A stretch of DNA of 64,000 bases. Origin: Pseudomonadota bacterium. GTDB lineage: Bacteria; Pseudomonadota; Gammaproteobacteria; Burkholderiales; JAJZQI01. How positions within the stretch are numbered: position 1 is the stretch's first letter; each line of letters opens with the position of its first letter. The notes beneath the pieces are model-generated. The model searched no databases and was not told where the DNA came from. It saw only the letters and a list, made by a program, of their open reading frames with translations. Below are positions 34,465 to 43,203 of this stretch, in pieces. Position numbers and translations under genes: made by a program. Location of the stretch: NCBI GenBank assembly GCA_021851875.1, contig JAJZQI010000010.1, positions 1 through 64,000 on the forward strand, read 5' to 3'.

Positions 34465-35229
34465 TTACTGACCTTTGACGACCAGAGTACGATTGGCGAA
34501 ATAGGCTGCCACGTTGATTTTGTCCGCGTCCGTCAGCTGATTTGCAACCGCCTTCATCAGCGCCAGCGGATCATTGTCGCGCTCGCCGGTTTGCCACTTA
34601 TCGATTTGATCAATCAGATATTTCGGCGGCTGACCTGCCAGCGGCGGGAAGTCTGCGCCAAAACCCTCGCCATTGGGCGCATGACAGGAAATGCACGCCG
34701 GCAGACCATACTCGGGCTTACCGCGCAAGGCCAAATCGGCCCCGCGTTCGAGCGTCTGGAAATCGGCCGGCAGGGGTTTGGCGGTAAACGACAGGCTGGC
34801 GTAGTAGGCGGATACAGCGTTGATCTGCTGCTCGCTGAGACCCCTGGCCAACGGCGACATGACTGGAGAATGCCGCAAGCCCGGGCTGAATGCGGTCAAA
34901 TCGGAATTCACACGCGGCGTCTTGGAGTAGTCGCGCGCCACCGGCTCCATGACCACACCTTCAGGCGGCTTTTCCCGCGCCATGTCCTGCAGCTGCTTGG
35001 CCAGATAATCCTTATTCAGCCCAGCCAGACGGGGAAAACCGGCGGCGCCGTTGCCTTCGCCCTTTTCCCCGTGACATGAGGCACACGCCGGAACGGCGCC
35101 CTCACCCTTGGTTGCCAGCCGCTCACCCTCAGTTATGAGCGGCTTGTCCCCGGAACCGTGCTTACACCCCGCAACCGCAAAAAGTAACATGCCCAGAACG
35201 AGCATGTTGCGCATACCTCTCCCCCGCAT
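34465..35229 (-). CDS. Lipoprotein dihaem cytochrome c4
   Basis: A 254-residue dihaem cytochrome of the c4 type. A lipobox (VAGC, Cys22) predicts attachment to a membrane. Haem sites are CASCH (49-53) and CISCH (179-183); Met124 in SPVMSPLARGLS is the usual axial ligand of haem 1. Cytochrome c4 proteins hand electrons to terminal oxidases. It is first in the leftward sulfur operon, upstream of the two TsdA-like genes, and is a natural electron acceptor for them. ATG 35214 is an alternative start. Confidence 0.88.
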   Translation of the reverse strand: MRGRGMRNMLVLGMLLFAVAGCKHGSGDKPLITEGERLATKGEGAVPACASCHGEKGEGNGAAGFPRLAGLNKDYLAKQLQDMAREKPPEGVVMEPVARDYSKTPRVNSDLTAFSPGLRHSPVMSPLARGLSEQQINAVSAYYASLSFTAKPLPADFQTLERGADLALRGKPEYGLPACISCHAPNGEGFGADFPPLAGQPPKYLIDQIDKWQTGERDNDPLALMKAVANQLTDADKINVAAYFANRTLVVKGQ

Positions 35230-35610
35230 ACAACACCCCTAACGAAGTTTATAGCCCAAATGTTTTCTATGCTTTTTAGCTGAATTTAATTATTATCTTA
35301 TCATCGCAAGTTTTTTGCTTACAAGACAAACAAGAAAAAATATTGATGTAAATCATCAAACTACCATGCCATGCCACGAAAAAACAACCACAAAGTCATA
35401 TTGATAATCGTATAAGTACGTGTAATTGCAGGAATATATTCAACAGAAATCAGGCCCCTTTTCACCCATTTCAACCCAACGGGTGTTGTATACAAACAAC
35501 AACATCATCTTCATGTTGAATTGTTACCGCAACAATCACTATGTAAAATCTTGCCACCAAATTATTACAAATAGCCAAATGGCATTTGGGCAAATTCAGG
35601 GAGAGAAGAA
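35230..35610. promoter_or_regulatory. AT-rich divergent control region of the sulfur operon and the RND gene
   Basis: A 381-base non-coding stretch between two divergent operons, clearly more AT-rich than its surroundings. It holds an FNR/CRP-like palindrome at 35343-35359, a second palindrome TTGTATACAA at 35486-35495 and several T- and A-rich tracts that could be promoters. A 62-codon open frame inside it (35426-35614) has no coding character. Confidence 0.75.
35343..35359. promoter_or_regulatory. FNR/Anr-like palindrome
   Basis: TTGATGTAAATCATCAA is an inverted repeat TTGATG-N5-CATCAA. The core TTGAT-N4-ATCAT differs from the FNR consensus TTGAT-N4-ATCAA at one base. It lies 114 bases before the cytochrome c4 start and 252 before the RND start. 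Confidence 0.6.
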
Positions 35611-37920
35611 GTGAATGCAATAGCGCGGCATTACGCCAACTGGGTAGTCAGGCACAAGTGGCTCACCATTTTGCTTACGCTCATTCTGGTGATCGCCTCC
35701 GCAGCCGGAGCCAAACGGCTTACCATGAGCGGCGACTACAAGATTTTCTTCAAGCCGGACAATCCGCAGTTACTGGCATTTGAGGCCACACAAAAGACCT
35801 ACACCAAGAGCGACAACATCCTGCTGGTGCTTGCGCCCAAGGACAAGGACGTATTCACGCGCAAAAATCTCGCCGCCGTCATCGACCTGACCAACCAGGC
35901 ATGGCAGACCCCCTTCTCCATTCGCGTCGACTCCATCACCAACTACCAGAACTCGGTAGCCGACGGCGACACGCTTAACGTTGCCGACCTGGTGCAGTCG
36001 CCCGAAAATTTGTCCGACGCCGATCTGACACGCATTCGCAATATCGCCACGCATGACCCTCTGCTGGTCAAACGGCTGATCAGCGAAAACGGCCAGGTAA
36101 CAGGCGTTAACATCACCTTGCAAATGCCCGGCAAGAACAAGGTGCAGGAAATCCAGCAGGCAGTGAAATACGCCCGTGAACTGCAGACAAAATTCGAAGC
36201 CGGCCACCCGGACATTGAGGTGCGCATGACCGGCGTGGTCATGATGAACAACGCCTTCCTTGAGGCCACCCGCAATGACATGCGCCATCTCGTTCCCTAT
36301 ATGATGGCGATTCTGGCGGTGGTGCTGATTCTCTCCCTGCGCAGCATTCAGGCCACCGCACTGATTTTCCTCAGCATTATTCTGTCCATCGCCGCCGCCA
36401 TGGGCATGGCCGGCTGGAACAACGTCATTCTGTCCGCTCCGGTCGCCACCGCCCCGCTGACCATCCTGATCATGGCCATTGCCGACGGGGTGCATTTGCT
36501 GTCGCACTACGGTCATGGCGTTCGCCATGGCGTGCCCCGCGTCGAGGCGATGAAGGAAAGCATCCAATCGAGTCTGGCGCCCATGCTGTTCACCAACGTC
36601 ACTTCGGCTTTGGGCTACCTCACCATGAACATGTCGGATGTGCCGCCGTTCCAGACTTTGGGCAATGTGGTGGCATTCGGCATTATCGTGGCCTTCTTCA
36701 TCACCATCGGTCTGATTCCTTCGTTGATGTTGCTGCTGCCGGGCAAGGTCAAGGTTCATTCACAGGAAGAAGCTTCCTTCAAGCTGATGGAAAAATATCA
36801 GGTATTCTTCCTGCGCAACCGCTACAAGATGCTGATCGGCAGTGTACTGTTCACCGTCGTGGTCGGCGCCTTCGTCACCCAGAACAAGTTTGACGATTCG
36901 TTCCACGAATATTTCGATACCACCACCGAGTTCCGCCAGGCAACCGACTTCACACTGAAGAATCTGACTGGCGTATACATGATGGACTTTTCCGTCGAGG
37001 CCAACGAACCCGGCGGCATCAACGAACCGAAGTTCCTGCAGAAAACCGACGAGTTCGCCGACTGGCTGCGTCAGCAACCTGAAGTCATGCATGCCGACAC
37101 CTTTACCGACATCATGAAGCGGCTCAACAAGAACATGCACGGCGACGACCCGAAGCAATACAAGCTGCCCGATTCGCGCGATCTGGCCGCCCAGTACCTG
37201 CTGCTGTATGAAATGTCGCTGCCTTACGGTCTGGACCTGAACAACCAGATCAATATCGACAAGTCGGCGACCAAGATCACCGCTACCCTGCACGCCGTGC
37301 ACTCAACCGAAATGATCGCGCTTGAAGAGCGCGCCAATAAGTGGCTCAAGGATCACGGTAGCGGCATTATCAAGTCGTCCGGCGGTACCGGCGCAGGCCT
37401 GATGTTCGCTCATGTCGGTCAGGAAAACGGCGCCAGCATGCTGGAAGGCGAGATCATTCAGATTCTGCAGATTTCCGTGCTGATCATGCTCGCCATCCGC
37501 TCGTTCAAACTGGGTCTCGTGAGCATGATCCCCAACATCACCCCGGCATTGCTTGCCTACGGCGTCTGGGGTATGTTTGTGGGGCAGATCAACATGGGCG
37601 TCTCGATGGTCGGCATTATTTCGCTGGGTATTGTGGTGGACGATACCATGCACTTCCTCAGCAAATATCTGACGGCACGACGCGAATTAAAACAAAGTCC
37701 GGAAGATGCCTTGCGCTATGCCTTCGATCTGGCGGGCATCCCGATGTGGATCTCCACGCTGACGCTGGTATGCGGCTTCATGGTGCTGGCATCGTCGCAC
37801 TTTGCCATGAACTCGGATACCGGTCTGGTAACGGCAATCACCATTTCCTTCGCCGCCCTGACCGAGGCTTTCATGTTGCCCGGCCTGATTCTGCTGATTG
37901 ACCGGAAACAGAAAATTTAA
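35611..37920 (+). CDS. RND superfamily (MMPL/HAE3-type) membrane protein
   Basis: A 769-residue protein with twelve predicted helices arranged as two repeats of one helix, a large periplasmic loop and five helices, characteristic of the HAE3/MMPL branch (also called hopanoid or lipid RND exporters). Conserved membrane stretches are MAIADGVHLLSHYGHG near 288-303 and SLGIVVDDTMHFLSKYL near 670-686, each holding the acidic proton-relay residues. GTG 35611 has GGGAGAG six bases upstream. The following gene encodes an outer-membrane lipoprotein-sorting protein, a common partner. Substrate unknown; divergent from the sulfur operon. Confidence 0.88.
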   Translation: MNAIARHYANWVVRHKWLTILLTLILVIASAAGAKRLTMSGDYKIFFKPDNPQLLAFEATQKTYTKSDNILLVLAPKDKDVFTRKNLAAVIDLTNQAWQTPFSIRVDSITNYQNSVADGDTLNVADLVQSPENLSDADLTRIRNIATHDPLLVKRLISENGQVTGVNITLQMPGKNKVQEIQQAVKYARELQTKFEAGHPDIEVRMTGVVMMNNAFLEATRNDMRHLVPYMMAILAVVLILSLRSIQATALIFLSIILSIAAAMGMAGWNNVILSAPVATAPLTILIMAIADGVHLLSHYGHGVRHGVPRVEAMKESIQSSLAPMLFTNVTSALGYLTMNMSDVPPFQTLGNVVAFGIIVAFFITIGLIPSLMLLLPGKVKVHSQEEASFKLMEKYQVFFLRNRYKMLIGSVLFTVVVGAFVTQNKFDDSFHEYFDTTTEFRQATDFTLKNLTGVYMMDFSVEANEPGGINEPKFLQKTDEFADWLRQQPEVMHADTFTDIMKRLNKNMHGDDPKQYKLPDSRDLAAQYLLLYEMSLPYGLDLNNQINIDKSATKITATLHAVHSTEMIALEERANKWLKDHGSGIIKSSGGTGAGLMFAHVGQENGASMLEGEIIQILQISVLIMLAIRSFKLGLVSMIPNITPALLAYGVWGMFVGQINMGVSMVGIISLGIVVDDTMHFLSKYLTARRELKQSPEDALRYAFDLAGIPMWISTLTLVCGFMVLASSHFAMNSDTGLVTAITISFAALTEAFMLPGLILLIDRKQKI

Positions 37921-37958
37921 TTTTGTCCCTCTTGGACACGCCAACAAACTGGAGAACA

Positions 37959-38747
37959 ATGATGATTCGCAAGCTGTTGTTAACCCTGCTTCTGATCATG
38001 CCGCTGACCGCGCTGGCCACCCCGACAGAAGAGCAGGGCCTAGCCATTGCCAAAGCGCAGGACAAAGCCAACAAGGGTTACAAGGACAACGTATCGCAAA
38101 TGACCATGGTATTGCGTAATGCGCAGGGCAGCGAAACCACCCGTTACCTGAAGTCCTATTCGCTGGAAACGAATACGCCGGGGGACGGCGACAAGAGCAA
38201 GATGCTGTTCGACCAGCCGGCCGACATCAAGGGCACAGCCATCCTGACATACAGCCACGGCCTGGCCGGCGATGACCAGTGGCTGTTCCTGCCCGCCACC
38301 AACCGGGTCAAACGCCTGAACTCGCAAAACAAATCCGGCCCATTCCTGGGGTCCGAATTCGCCTATGAAGACCTGTCCTCGCCGGTAGTGGAAAAATACG
38401 GCTACAACTACCTGCGCAAGGAGAAATGCGGCTCGCTGGATTGCCATGTGATCGAGCGCATTCCGAAATATCCATATTCCGGCTACACCCGCCAGATCGT
38501 CTGGATTGATGCCGGTGAACTGCGCACCATGAGAATCGAATACTACGACCGCAAGAATGCGCTGCTGAAAACCCTGGTGAATGAGGACTTCAAGAAATAC
38601 GCCGGCAAGTACTGGCGTGCAGGCAAGTCGACCATGACCAACTCCCAGACGGGCAAGAGCACGACCTTGATCGTATCCGACATCAAATTCGGTAACGGCC
38701 TGAAAGAATCGGACTTCGATCCGTCCGCGCTGGAAAACATGCGCTGA
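37959..38747 (+). CDS. Outer-membrane lipoprotein-sorting protein (LolA-like fold)
   Basis: A 262-residue periplasmic protein of the COG2834 group. Signal peptide ends LTALA. The fold is recognised by TRYLKSYSLE, a WLFLPATNRVKRLN strand, SEFAYEDLSSP and the C-terminal KESDFDPSALENMR. Such proteins accompany MMPL/HAE3 exporters, and this one begins 38 bases after that gene. ATG 37959 and ATG 37962 both follow GGAG; the frame upstream of them has no signal sequence. Two cysteines (KCGSLDC) may form a disulfide. Confidence 0.88.
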   Translation: MMIRKLLLTLLLIMPLTALATPTEEQGLAIAKAQDKANKGYKDNVSQMTMVLRNAQGSETTRYLKSYSLETNTPGDGDKSKMLFDQPADIKGTAILTYSHGLAGDDQWLFLPATNRVKRLNSQNKSGPFLGSEFAYEDLSSPVVEKYGYNYLRKEKCGSLDCHVIERIPKYPYSGYTRQIVWIDAGELRTMRIEYYDRKNALLKTLVNEDFKKYAGKYWRAGKSTMTNSQTGKSTTLIVSDIKFGNGLKESDFDPSALENMR

Positions 38748-38764
38748 GCGGGCGAAAACGCCAA

Positions 38765-38797
38765 AACAAAAAGGCCCGGTTACCGGGCCTTTTTGTT
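38765..38797. terminator. Bidirectional terminator
   Basis: An almost perfect hairpin centred on GGCCCGGTTACCGGGCC with flanking A5 and T5 runs lies between the convergent lipoprotein-sorting and adaptor genes and can end transcription from both sides. Confidence 0.92.
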
Positions 38798-38811
38798 TCT
38801 TCCAACCAAGC

Positions 38812-39558
38812 CTACCACTTCAACTTGACGGCAAGCCCGGCCGGCATGCCGGTCAAACCTGGAACGTTCACCGCCACCGGATAGCCGTTCTTGCCGCTGT
38901 CCATCTCCAAGCCGATGGAGGCCACGGTGCCGCTGACGGTGGTCTGCCCCGCGTTTACCGAAACGGTCTGCCCGGTCTTCAGTTGCGTGACCGCGGCAGC
39001 GGGCAGCCAGGCCATTGCGCGCATCGGCGTATCCTGCGCCAGGATAACCACCGGTTTCGGTTGCAACGCAGCCGCGACCACCTGACCGGGTGACGCCAGG
39101 ACACTGACGATTACGCCGTCGAACGGCGCCAGCAGCCGCGACTGCTGCCACTGGAATTTATGCAGGCGCGCCTGCGCCTCGCCCTCGCGCAAGGCCGACT
39201 GAGCTCGTGTGAAGCGCAGTTTGGCCTGATCCAGATCGGTGGTCGACAACACCGTGCGGTCATACAATTCCTGCATGCGCTTGAGATCACGCTGCGCCTC
39301 GTCCCGCTCGGCCCGCAAACGCGGCAATGCGGCCGCGCCGGCATCGGACTGCGCCTGCAAGCCTGTGGCATCCAATTCGGCCAGCAGCGCCCCCTGCTTG
39401 ACGTGCATACCGGGAACCGCCAGCACCCGGCTGATCACGCCCGATACCGGCATGGCCAACTCCGCCCGCTGCGACCAGGTCAGCGTTGCCGCCGCCTCGC
39501 CCGCTTGCGCCAGCGGCGCCAAAACCGTCAGGGCCAGAGCCAGACATGTTCTTTTCAT
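38812..39558 (-). CDS. Periplasmic adaptor (membrane fusion) subunit of an efflux system
   Basis: A 248-residue HlyD/RND-type adaptor. Signal peptide ends LAQA. The lipoyl-like half motifs (VSGVISRVLAVPGMHVKQGALLAELDATGLQAQ near 33-65 and LLAPFDGVIVSVLASPGQVV near 137-156) flank a coiled-coil hairpin (about 70-130). ATG 39558 has GAGGTGA just upstream; an earlier in-frame ATG overlaps the tolC stop. It is shorter than typical adaptors and has no pump gene next to it. Coupled to the TolC gene. Confidence 0.87.
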   Translation of the reverse strand: MKRTCLALALTVLAPLAQAGEAAATLTWSQRAELAMPVSGVISRVLAVPGMHVKQGALLAELDATGLQAQSDAGAAALPRLRAERDEAQRDLKRMQELYDRTVLSTTDLDQAKLRFTRAQSALREGEAQARLHKFQWQQSRLLAPFDGVIVSVLASPGQVVAAALQPKPVVILAQDTPMRAMAWLPAAAVTQLKTGQTVSVNAGQTTVSGTVASIGLEMDSGKNGYPVAVNVPGLTGMPAGLAVKLKW

Positions 39559-39578
39559 GCATTCACCTCGGGGTATGC

Positions 39579-40841
39579 TCATTGATTCAACTCGACGCCT
39601 GTCAGGTCGCGCAGACGCTCCCAGGCCAGCGCAAGCTCGTACTGCACCTTTTTGCCGCGCACGGTGGCATGCATGACTTCGACCATGGAGGTGCCCAGAT
39701 TGGTTTTCAACTCCAGCTCATACAAGCCCCGGCTGCGTTCCAGCGCCAGATCGCGGTAATCGGCCAGCTTCTGCACAGCGCCCCTGGCCGTCCCCTGCAA
39801 TTGCTCGATCTGCAGGGCCGTTTCCAGCACACCCTGCTGGATATCCATCAATAGCCGCGCACGCTGGGCCTGCAGTTTCTGCCACTGCGCCTGCTCCCGG
39901 GCCAGCCGGGCGTCTTCCCGCCGCCCCTGCCATAAAGGAATGGTCAGCAACACGCCGGCACTGAGGTTGTCGCGGGTGACAGCCGGACGAGCATAGTCGG
40001 CGGCCTGCAGCTCCACATCCAGCTGGGGTTTGTAGTCTGCGCGCACGCTGGCCATGCGGGCCTCCTCTGCCTGCAGCTGCTGTTGCAGCGCCTGCAGCCG
40101 GGGGTTGTGCTGTTCCGCCAGCTGCTGCAACTCGGCCACGTCAGGCAATTTTCGCTGCCACAGACTATCGAGCGGAGGGTCCGCCAGATCATCCGCCAGC
40201 TTGCCCGGCTGATTCATCGACTCGGCCAGACGCGCGCGCGTGATGCGCTGCTGCAGCTGGCTGGCATTGCGCGTCAGCATGCTGTCCTGATAGCGCGATT
40301 CAGCCTCCGCCAGATCCACGCGGGAAATCTGCCCCTGTTGCAATTTGTCGCGCGACTGGTCGAAATTGACATACTGTACCGCCATGTTCTCGTTGTCGGC
40401 GGTAAATTGCAGATCCGCCAGCAATACGGCAAAAAAGCGCTGCATCACCTCGTAACGACGCTGATCCCGCTGCGCCACGAACAGCGTGTTGCGTGCCTCC
40501 AGATCGGACTGGGCGGCACGGATGCGTTCACCGCTGCGACCCGCGTCAAGTAGCGGATAACGGGCTGTCAGCCGCGCCTGGTTGTCGCTTTTCCATTGCG
40601 AGGAATCATACGGCTGCACGCCCTGACGCAGCACGCCGTCAAGCGTGACCGTCCAGTCCGTGCGGGACTGCGCATCCAGCAAATCGGCCCGCACTGCGGC
40701 GGTATCGGCCAGAAACAGGGTTTCATCCGGATGTCCGCCCTGCTCGACGGTCTGCAGCGCCTGCGCCAGCGTGAGCGGCGCAGCACTGGCCAGCGAAGCC
40801 ATCAGACAGAGGGCAAGCGAAACGACGGAAAGCAGGCGCAT
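39579..40841 (-). CDS. TolC family outer-membrane protein
   Basis: A 420-residue outer-membrane channel protein with a signal peptide ending SLASA and two long coiled-coil halves (about residues 90-200 and 250-400) typical of TolC-type factors; NLSAGVLLTIPLW near residue 290 marks the second barrel strand. No lipobox is visible. It overlaps the stop of the upstream thioredoxin gene by one base and is followed by the adaptor gene. Confidence 0.86.
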   Translation of the reverse strand: MRLLSVVSLALCLMASLASAAPLTLAQALQTVEQGGHPDETLFLADTAAVRADLLDAQSRTDWTVTLDGVLRQGVQPYDSSQWKSDNQARLTARYPLLDAGRSGERIRAAQSDLEARNTLFVAQRDQRRYEVMQRFFAVLLADLQFTADNENMAVQYVNFDQSRDKLQQGQISRVDLAEAESRYQDSMLTRNASQLQQRITRARLAESMNQPGKLADDLADPPLDSLWQRKLPDVAELQQLAEQHNPRLQALQQQLQAEEARMASVRADYKPQLDVELQAADYARPAVTRDNLSAGVLLTIPLWQGRREDARLAREQAQWQKLQAQRARLLMDIQQGVLETALQIEQLQGTARGAVQKLADYRDLALERSRGLYELELKTNLGTSMVEVMHATVRGKKVQYELALAWERLRDLTGVELNQ

Positions 40842-41368
40842 CAGGGCGTGGGATGCTGCAGCTTGTACTGCGGAAAAGTTTGCGTCTTGTACGAGCCGTC
40901 CACCACGTAATGCCCCAGCAGAATAAACTCGGCCGCATCTTTGGTCGGCCCGGTATAGCGCGCCAACGGCTTGCCGTCCAAGCCGTAAAAAATGAACACC
41001 GGCGTCGCGCGCGCACGCTGCACGTCGGCAAAGGCCTTCTCGGTGGTGTTCTTGCCGGAAAAATCGGTCAATGCGGTATCACCGCGGGTATCAATGGGAA
41101 AAATCAGAAAATGCTGGCGATAATAGGCTTGCACATCCGGCTGATTGAGAATCGTTGTGCGCATGCGATGACAGAAGGGACAGTCGTCCATTTCGAACAT
41201 GAGCAGAATGCCGGTCTTGCCCGCGTGCCTGGCATTGGCCAGTTCAGCTTTCAGATCGCCGAATTTCTCGTTGAAGAACGCTTCATTGGCATCGTGCGGC
41301 TCGGCCCGCAAGGACGCACTGCCCAGCACCAGCCAGCCAAGCAGAAAAACCTGCAGTATGCGTTGCAT
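40841..41368 (-). CDS. Periplasmic thioredoxin-fold protein (SoxW-like)
   Basis: A 175-residue protein with a signal peptide ending SLRA and a thioredoxin fold whose active site is CPFC in FEMDDCPFCHRMR near residues 59-71. The cis-Pro loop is RATPVFIFY. Such proteins (SoxW group) reduce disulfides of Sox or cytochrome proteins in the periplasm. ATG 41368 is set by a strong GAGGAGGTGA site; a longer frame is open upstream. It is upstream of and coupled to tolC. Confidence 0.87.
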   Translation of the reverse strand: MQRILQVFLLGWLVLGSASLRAEPHDANEAFFNEKFGDLKAELANARHAGKTGILLMFEMDDCPFCHRMRTTILNQPDVQAYYRQHFLIFPIDTRGDTALTDFSGKNTTEKAFADVQRARATPVFIFYGLDGKPLARYTGPTKDAAEFILLGHYVVDGSYKTQTFPQYKLQHPTP

Positions 41369-41468
41369 GGTCACCTCCTCAGGTGTTTCCAACCCGGTTT
41401 CTCCAAACCGCTCTTGATTATTTTGTGTGGTGGTTATCGCCTGTTTGGCAGGTCTTGTTCATTACGCC

Positions 41469-41942
41469 TTATTTTTGTTTTGCCGGCGTGTTCTTGCGAA
41501 TATAGCTTTCGACCCCCTCTCTCGTCAATCCGCCCACCTGGCGGGCAACGATCTGTCCCTGCGGGTTGAACAGGTAAGTGGTCGGCAAACCCGGCACGGG
41601 GCCGATCTGCGCGGCAATCTCGGGAGTGCCCAGCACGATCGGGTAATTGATGAACATGCTGTCGGCAAAATCAACAACATACTTCGGATCCTGATAGGAC
41701 ATGGCCACACCGAGGATTTCCAGATCCTTGCCCTTGTGCGCGTCGTATAGTTTGATCAGATCGGGAATTTCCTCCAGGCAGGGAGGACACCAGGTCGCCC
41801 AGAAATTCACCAGCAGCCATTTACCGCGATAATCTTCCAGCCGGTGCACACGCCCCTTATTGTCCTGCATGGTGAACGCCTGCGCCGTACCAGACAGCAG
41901 CAGACCCAGCAACAGCAACGAACTCAACAACCGTCTCAACAC
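41469..41942 (-). CDS. TlpA-like thioredoxin
   Basis: A 157-residue redoxin with signal peptide (GTAQA end) and active site WCPPC in NFWATWCPPCLEEIPDL near 49-65, the form used by TlpA/ResA proteins that keep apocytochrome haem cysteines reduced. The context of five or more cytochrome haem sites nearby fits. GTG 41942 has GGAGAG five bases upstream and is preferred over an earlier in-frame start. Nearest neighbours are the SoxW-like gene (downstream) and tRNA-Gly. Confidence 0.87.
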   Translation of the reverse strand: MLRRLLSSLLLLGLLLSGTAQAFTMQDNKGRVHRLEDYRGKWLLVNFWATWCPPCLEEIPDLIKLYDAHKGKDLEILGVAMSYQDPKYVVDFADSMFINYPIVLGTPEIAAQIGPVPGLPTTYLFNPQGQIVARQVGGLTREGVESYIRKNTPAKQK

Positions 41943-42068
41943 ATTACTCTCCACAATGATCACCCCGATTGGACTCGCAAGCACTACCGGAGTTCACCGT
42001 CACGAAAGAAAAACCGGACCCTGCCCGACCGGCAAGTTCGGCGTCGCAGGGCGGTATCCGGCAAGATA

Positions 42069-42142
42069 TGGAGCGGGTGAAGGGAATCGAACCCTCGTAT
42101 GCAGCTTGGGAAGCTGCCGTTCTACCATTTAACTACACCCGC
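42069..42142 (-). tRNA. tRNA-Gly (CCC anticodon)
   Basis: The minus strand folds into a full cloverleaf: acceptor GCGGGTG / CACCCGC, D-arm AGTTAAATGGTAG, anticodon stem GCAGC / GCTGC with loop TTCCCAA (anticodon CCC), T-arm GAGGG-TTCGATT-CCCTT and an encoded TCCA end. Adjacent to thiS. Confidence 0.95.
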
Positions 42143-42192
42143 ATGATAGAATTCAGGGCTGGATTCTATCGGATTTTAGGGGTTTGGAGAAG

Positions 42193-42396
42193 TTGATCGT
42201 ACTGACCGTAAACGGCGAAAAGCGCACCCTGCCTGCGCCCGCCACCGTGCTTTCGCTGCTGCAGGACATGCAGCTTGTCGGCAAACGGCTGGCCGTTGAA
42301 CGCAACGGCGAGATCGTGCCGCGCAGCGCGCACGCCGACACCCCCCTGACTGATGGCGATACGCTGGAAATTGTCGTGGCCGTTGGCGGCGGCTGA
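42193..42396 (+). CDS. thiS: Sulfur carrier protein ThiS
   Basis: Ubiquitin-like sulfur carrier for thiazole synthesis; its C-terminal GG accepts sulfur as thiocarboxylate. The 67-residue protein runs [14 protein letters not shown] to VVAVGGG. No ATG is available; TTG 42193 gives the usual N-terminus, while TTG 42184 is an alternative three codons earlier. The AGGGG and GGAG just upstream are poorly spaced for either. No TPP riboswitch (THI box) is visible between the tRNA and the gene. Followed by thiG after 23 bases. Confidence 0.92.
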   Translation: MIVLTVNGEKRTLPAPATVLSLLQDMQLVGKRLAVERNGEIVPRSAHADTPLTDGDTLEIVVAVGGG

Positions 42397-42419
42397 CTTG
42401 GAAAGAGTGACGGAACACC

Positions 42420-43202
42420 ATGGATGAACTCATCATTGGGGGCAAAACCTACCGCTCCCGCCTGCTGGTTGGCACAGGCAAATACAAGGATTTCAATGAA
42501 ACGCGCGCGGCGGTCGATGCCAGCGGCGCCGAAATTGTCACCGTAGCCATTCGCCGCACCAATATCGGCCAGAACGCCAACGAACCCAGCCTGCTGGACG
42601 CGCTGCCGCCCAGCCAATTCACCTACCTGCCCAATACCGCCGGCTGCTACACGGCCGATGACGCCATCCGCACACTGCGCCTGGCGCGCGAACTGCTGGA
42701 CGGCCACAGCCTGGTCAAGCTGGAAGTGCTGGGCGATCCGAATACGCTGTTCCCCAACGTAGTGGAAACCATCAAGGCGGCCGATATCCTGATCAAGGAC
42801 GGCTTCGAGGTCATGGTCTACACCTCCGACGACCCCATCATCGCCAAGCAGCTGGAAGAAATGGGTTGCGTCGCCGTGATGCCACTGGCCTCGCTGATCG
42901 GCTCCGGCATGGGCATTCTCAACCCATGGAATTTGCAGATCATTATCGAAAACGCTAAAGTCCCCATCATCGTCGATGCCGGTGTAGGTACCGCCTCCGA
43001 TGCCGCCATCGCGATGGAACTGGGCTGTGCCGGCGTGCTGATGAACACCGCCATTGCCGGCGCGCAAAACCCCGTACTCATGGCCAGCGCCATGAAAAAG
43101 GCGGTGGAAGCCGGTCGCGAAGCCTTTTTGGCCGGACGCATGGCAAAAAAACTCTATAGCGCCAGCCCCAGCTCCCCAACAACGGGCATGATCGGCAAGT
43201 AA
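42420..43202 (+). CDS. thiG: Thiazole synthase ThiG
   Basis: Forms the thiazole phosphate of thiamine from deoxyxylulose-5-P, dehydroglycine and ThiS thiocarboxylate. The 260-residue TIM-barrel has [17 protein letters not shown] at the start, [16 protein letters not shown] with the Schiff-base lysine near residue 101, [13 protein letters not shown] near 157-169 and [16 protein letters not shown]. Full length. Its stop is followed after one base by the TTG of the VOC-TrmB fusion. Confidence 0.97.
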   Translation: MDELIIGGKTYRSRLLVGTGKYKDFNETRAAVDASGAEIVTVAIRRTNIGQNANEPSLLDALPPSQFTYLPNTAGCYTADDAIRTLRLARELLDGHSLVKLEVLGDPNTLFPNVVETIKAADILIKDGFEVMVYTSDDPIIAKQLEEMGCVAVMPLASLIGSGMGILNPWNLQIIIENAKVPIIVDAGVGTASDAAIAMELGCAGVLMNTAIAGAQNPVLMASAMKKAVEAGREAFLAGRMAKKLYSASPSSPTTGMIGK

Positions 43203-43203
43203 T

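Noticed and set aside
35426-35614. 62-codon frame in the divergent promoter region
   Set aside because: AT-rich, Asn-rich, no ribosome site and overlapping the RND start; more likely regulatory DNA.
42143-42192. TPP riboswitch upstream of thiS
   Set aside because: Only about 50 bases lie between tRNA-Gly and thiS and no THI-box sequence is visible.
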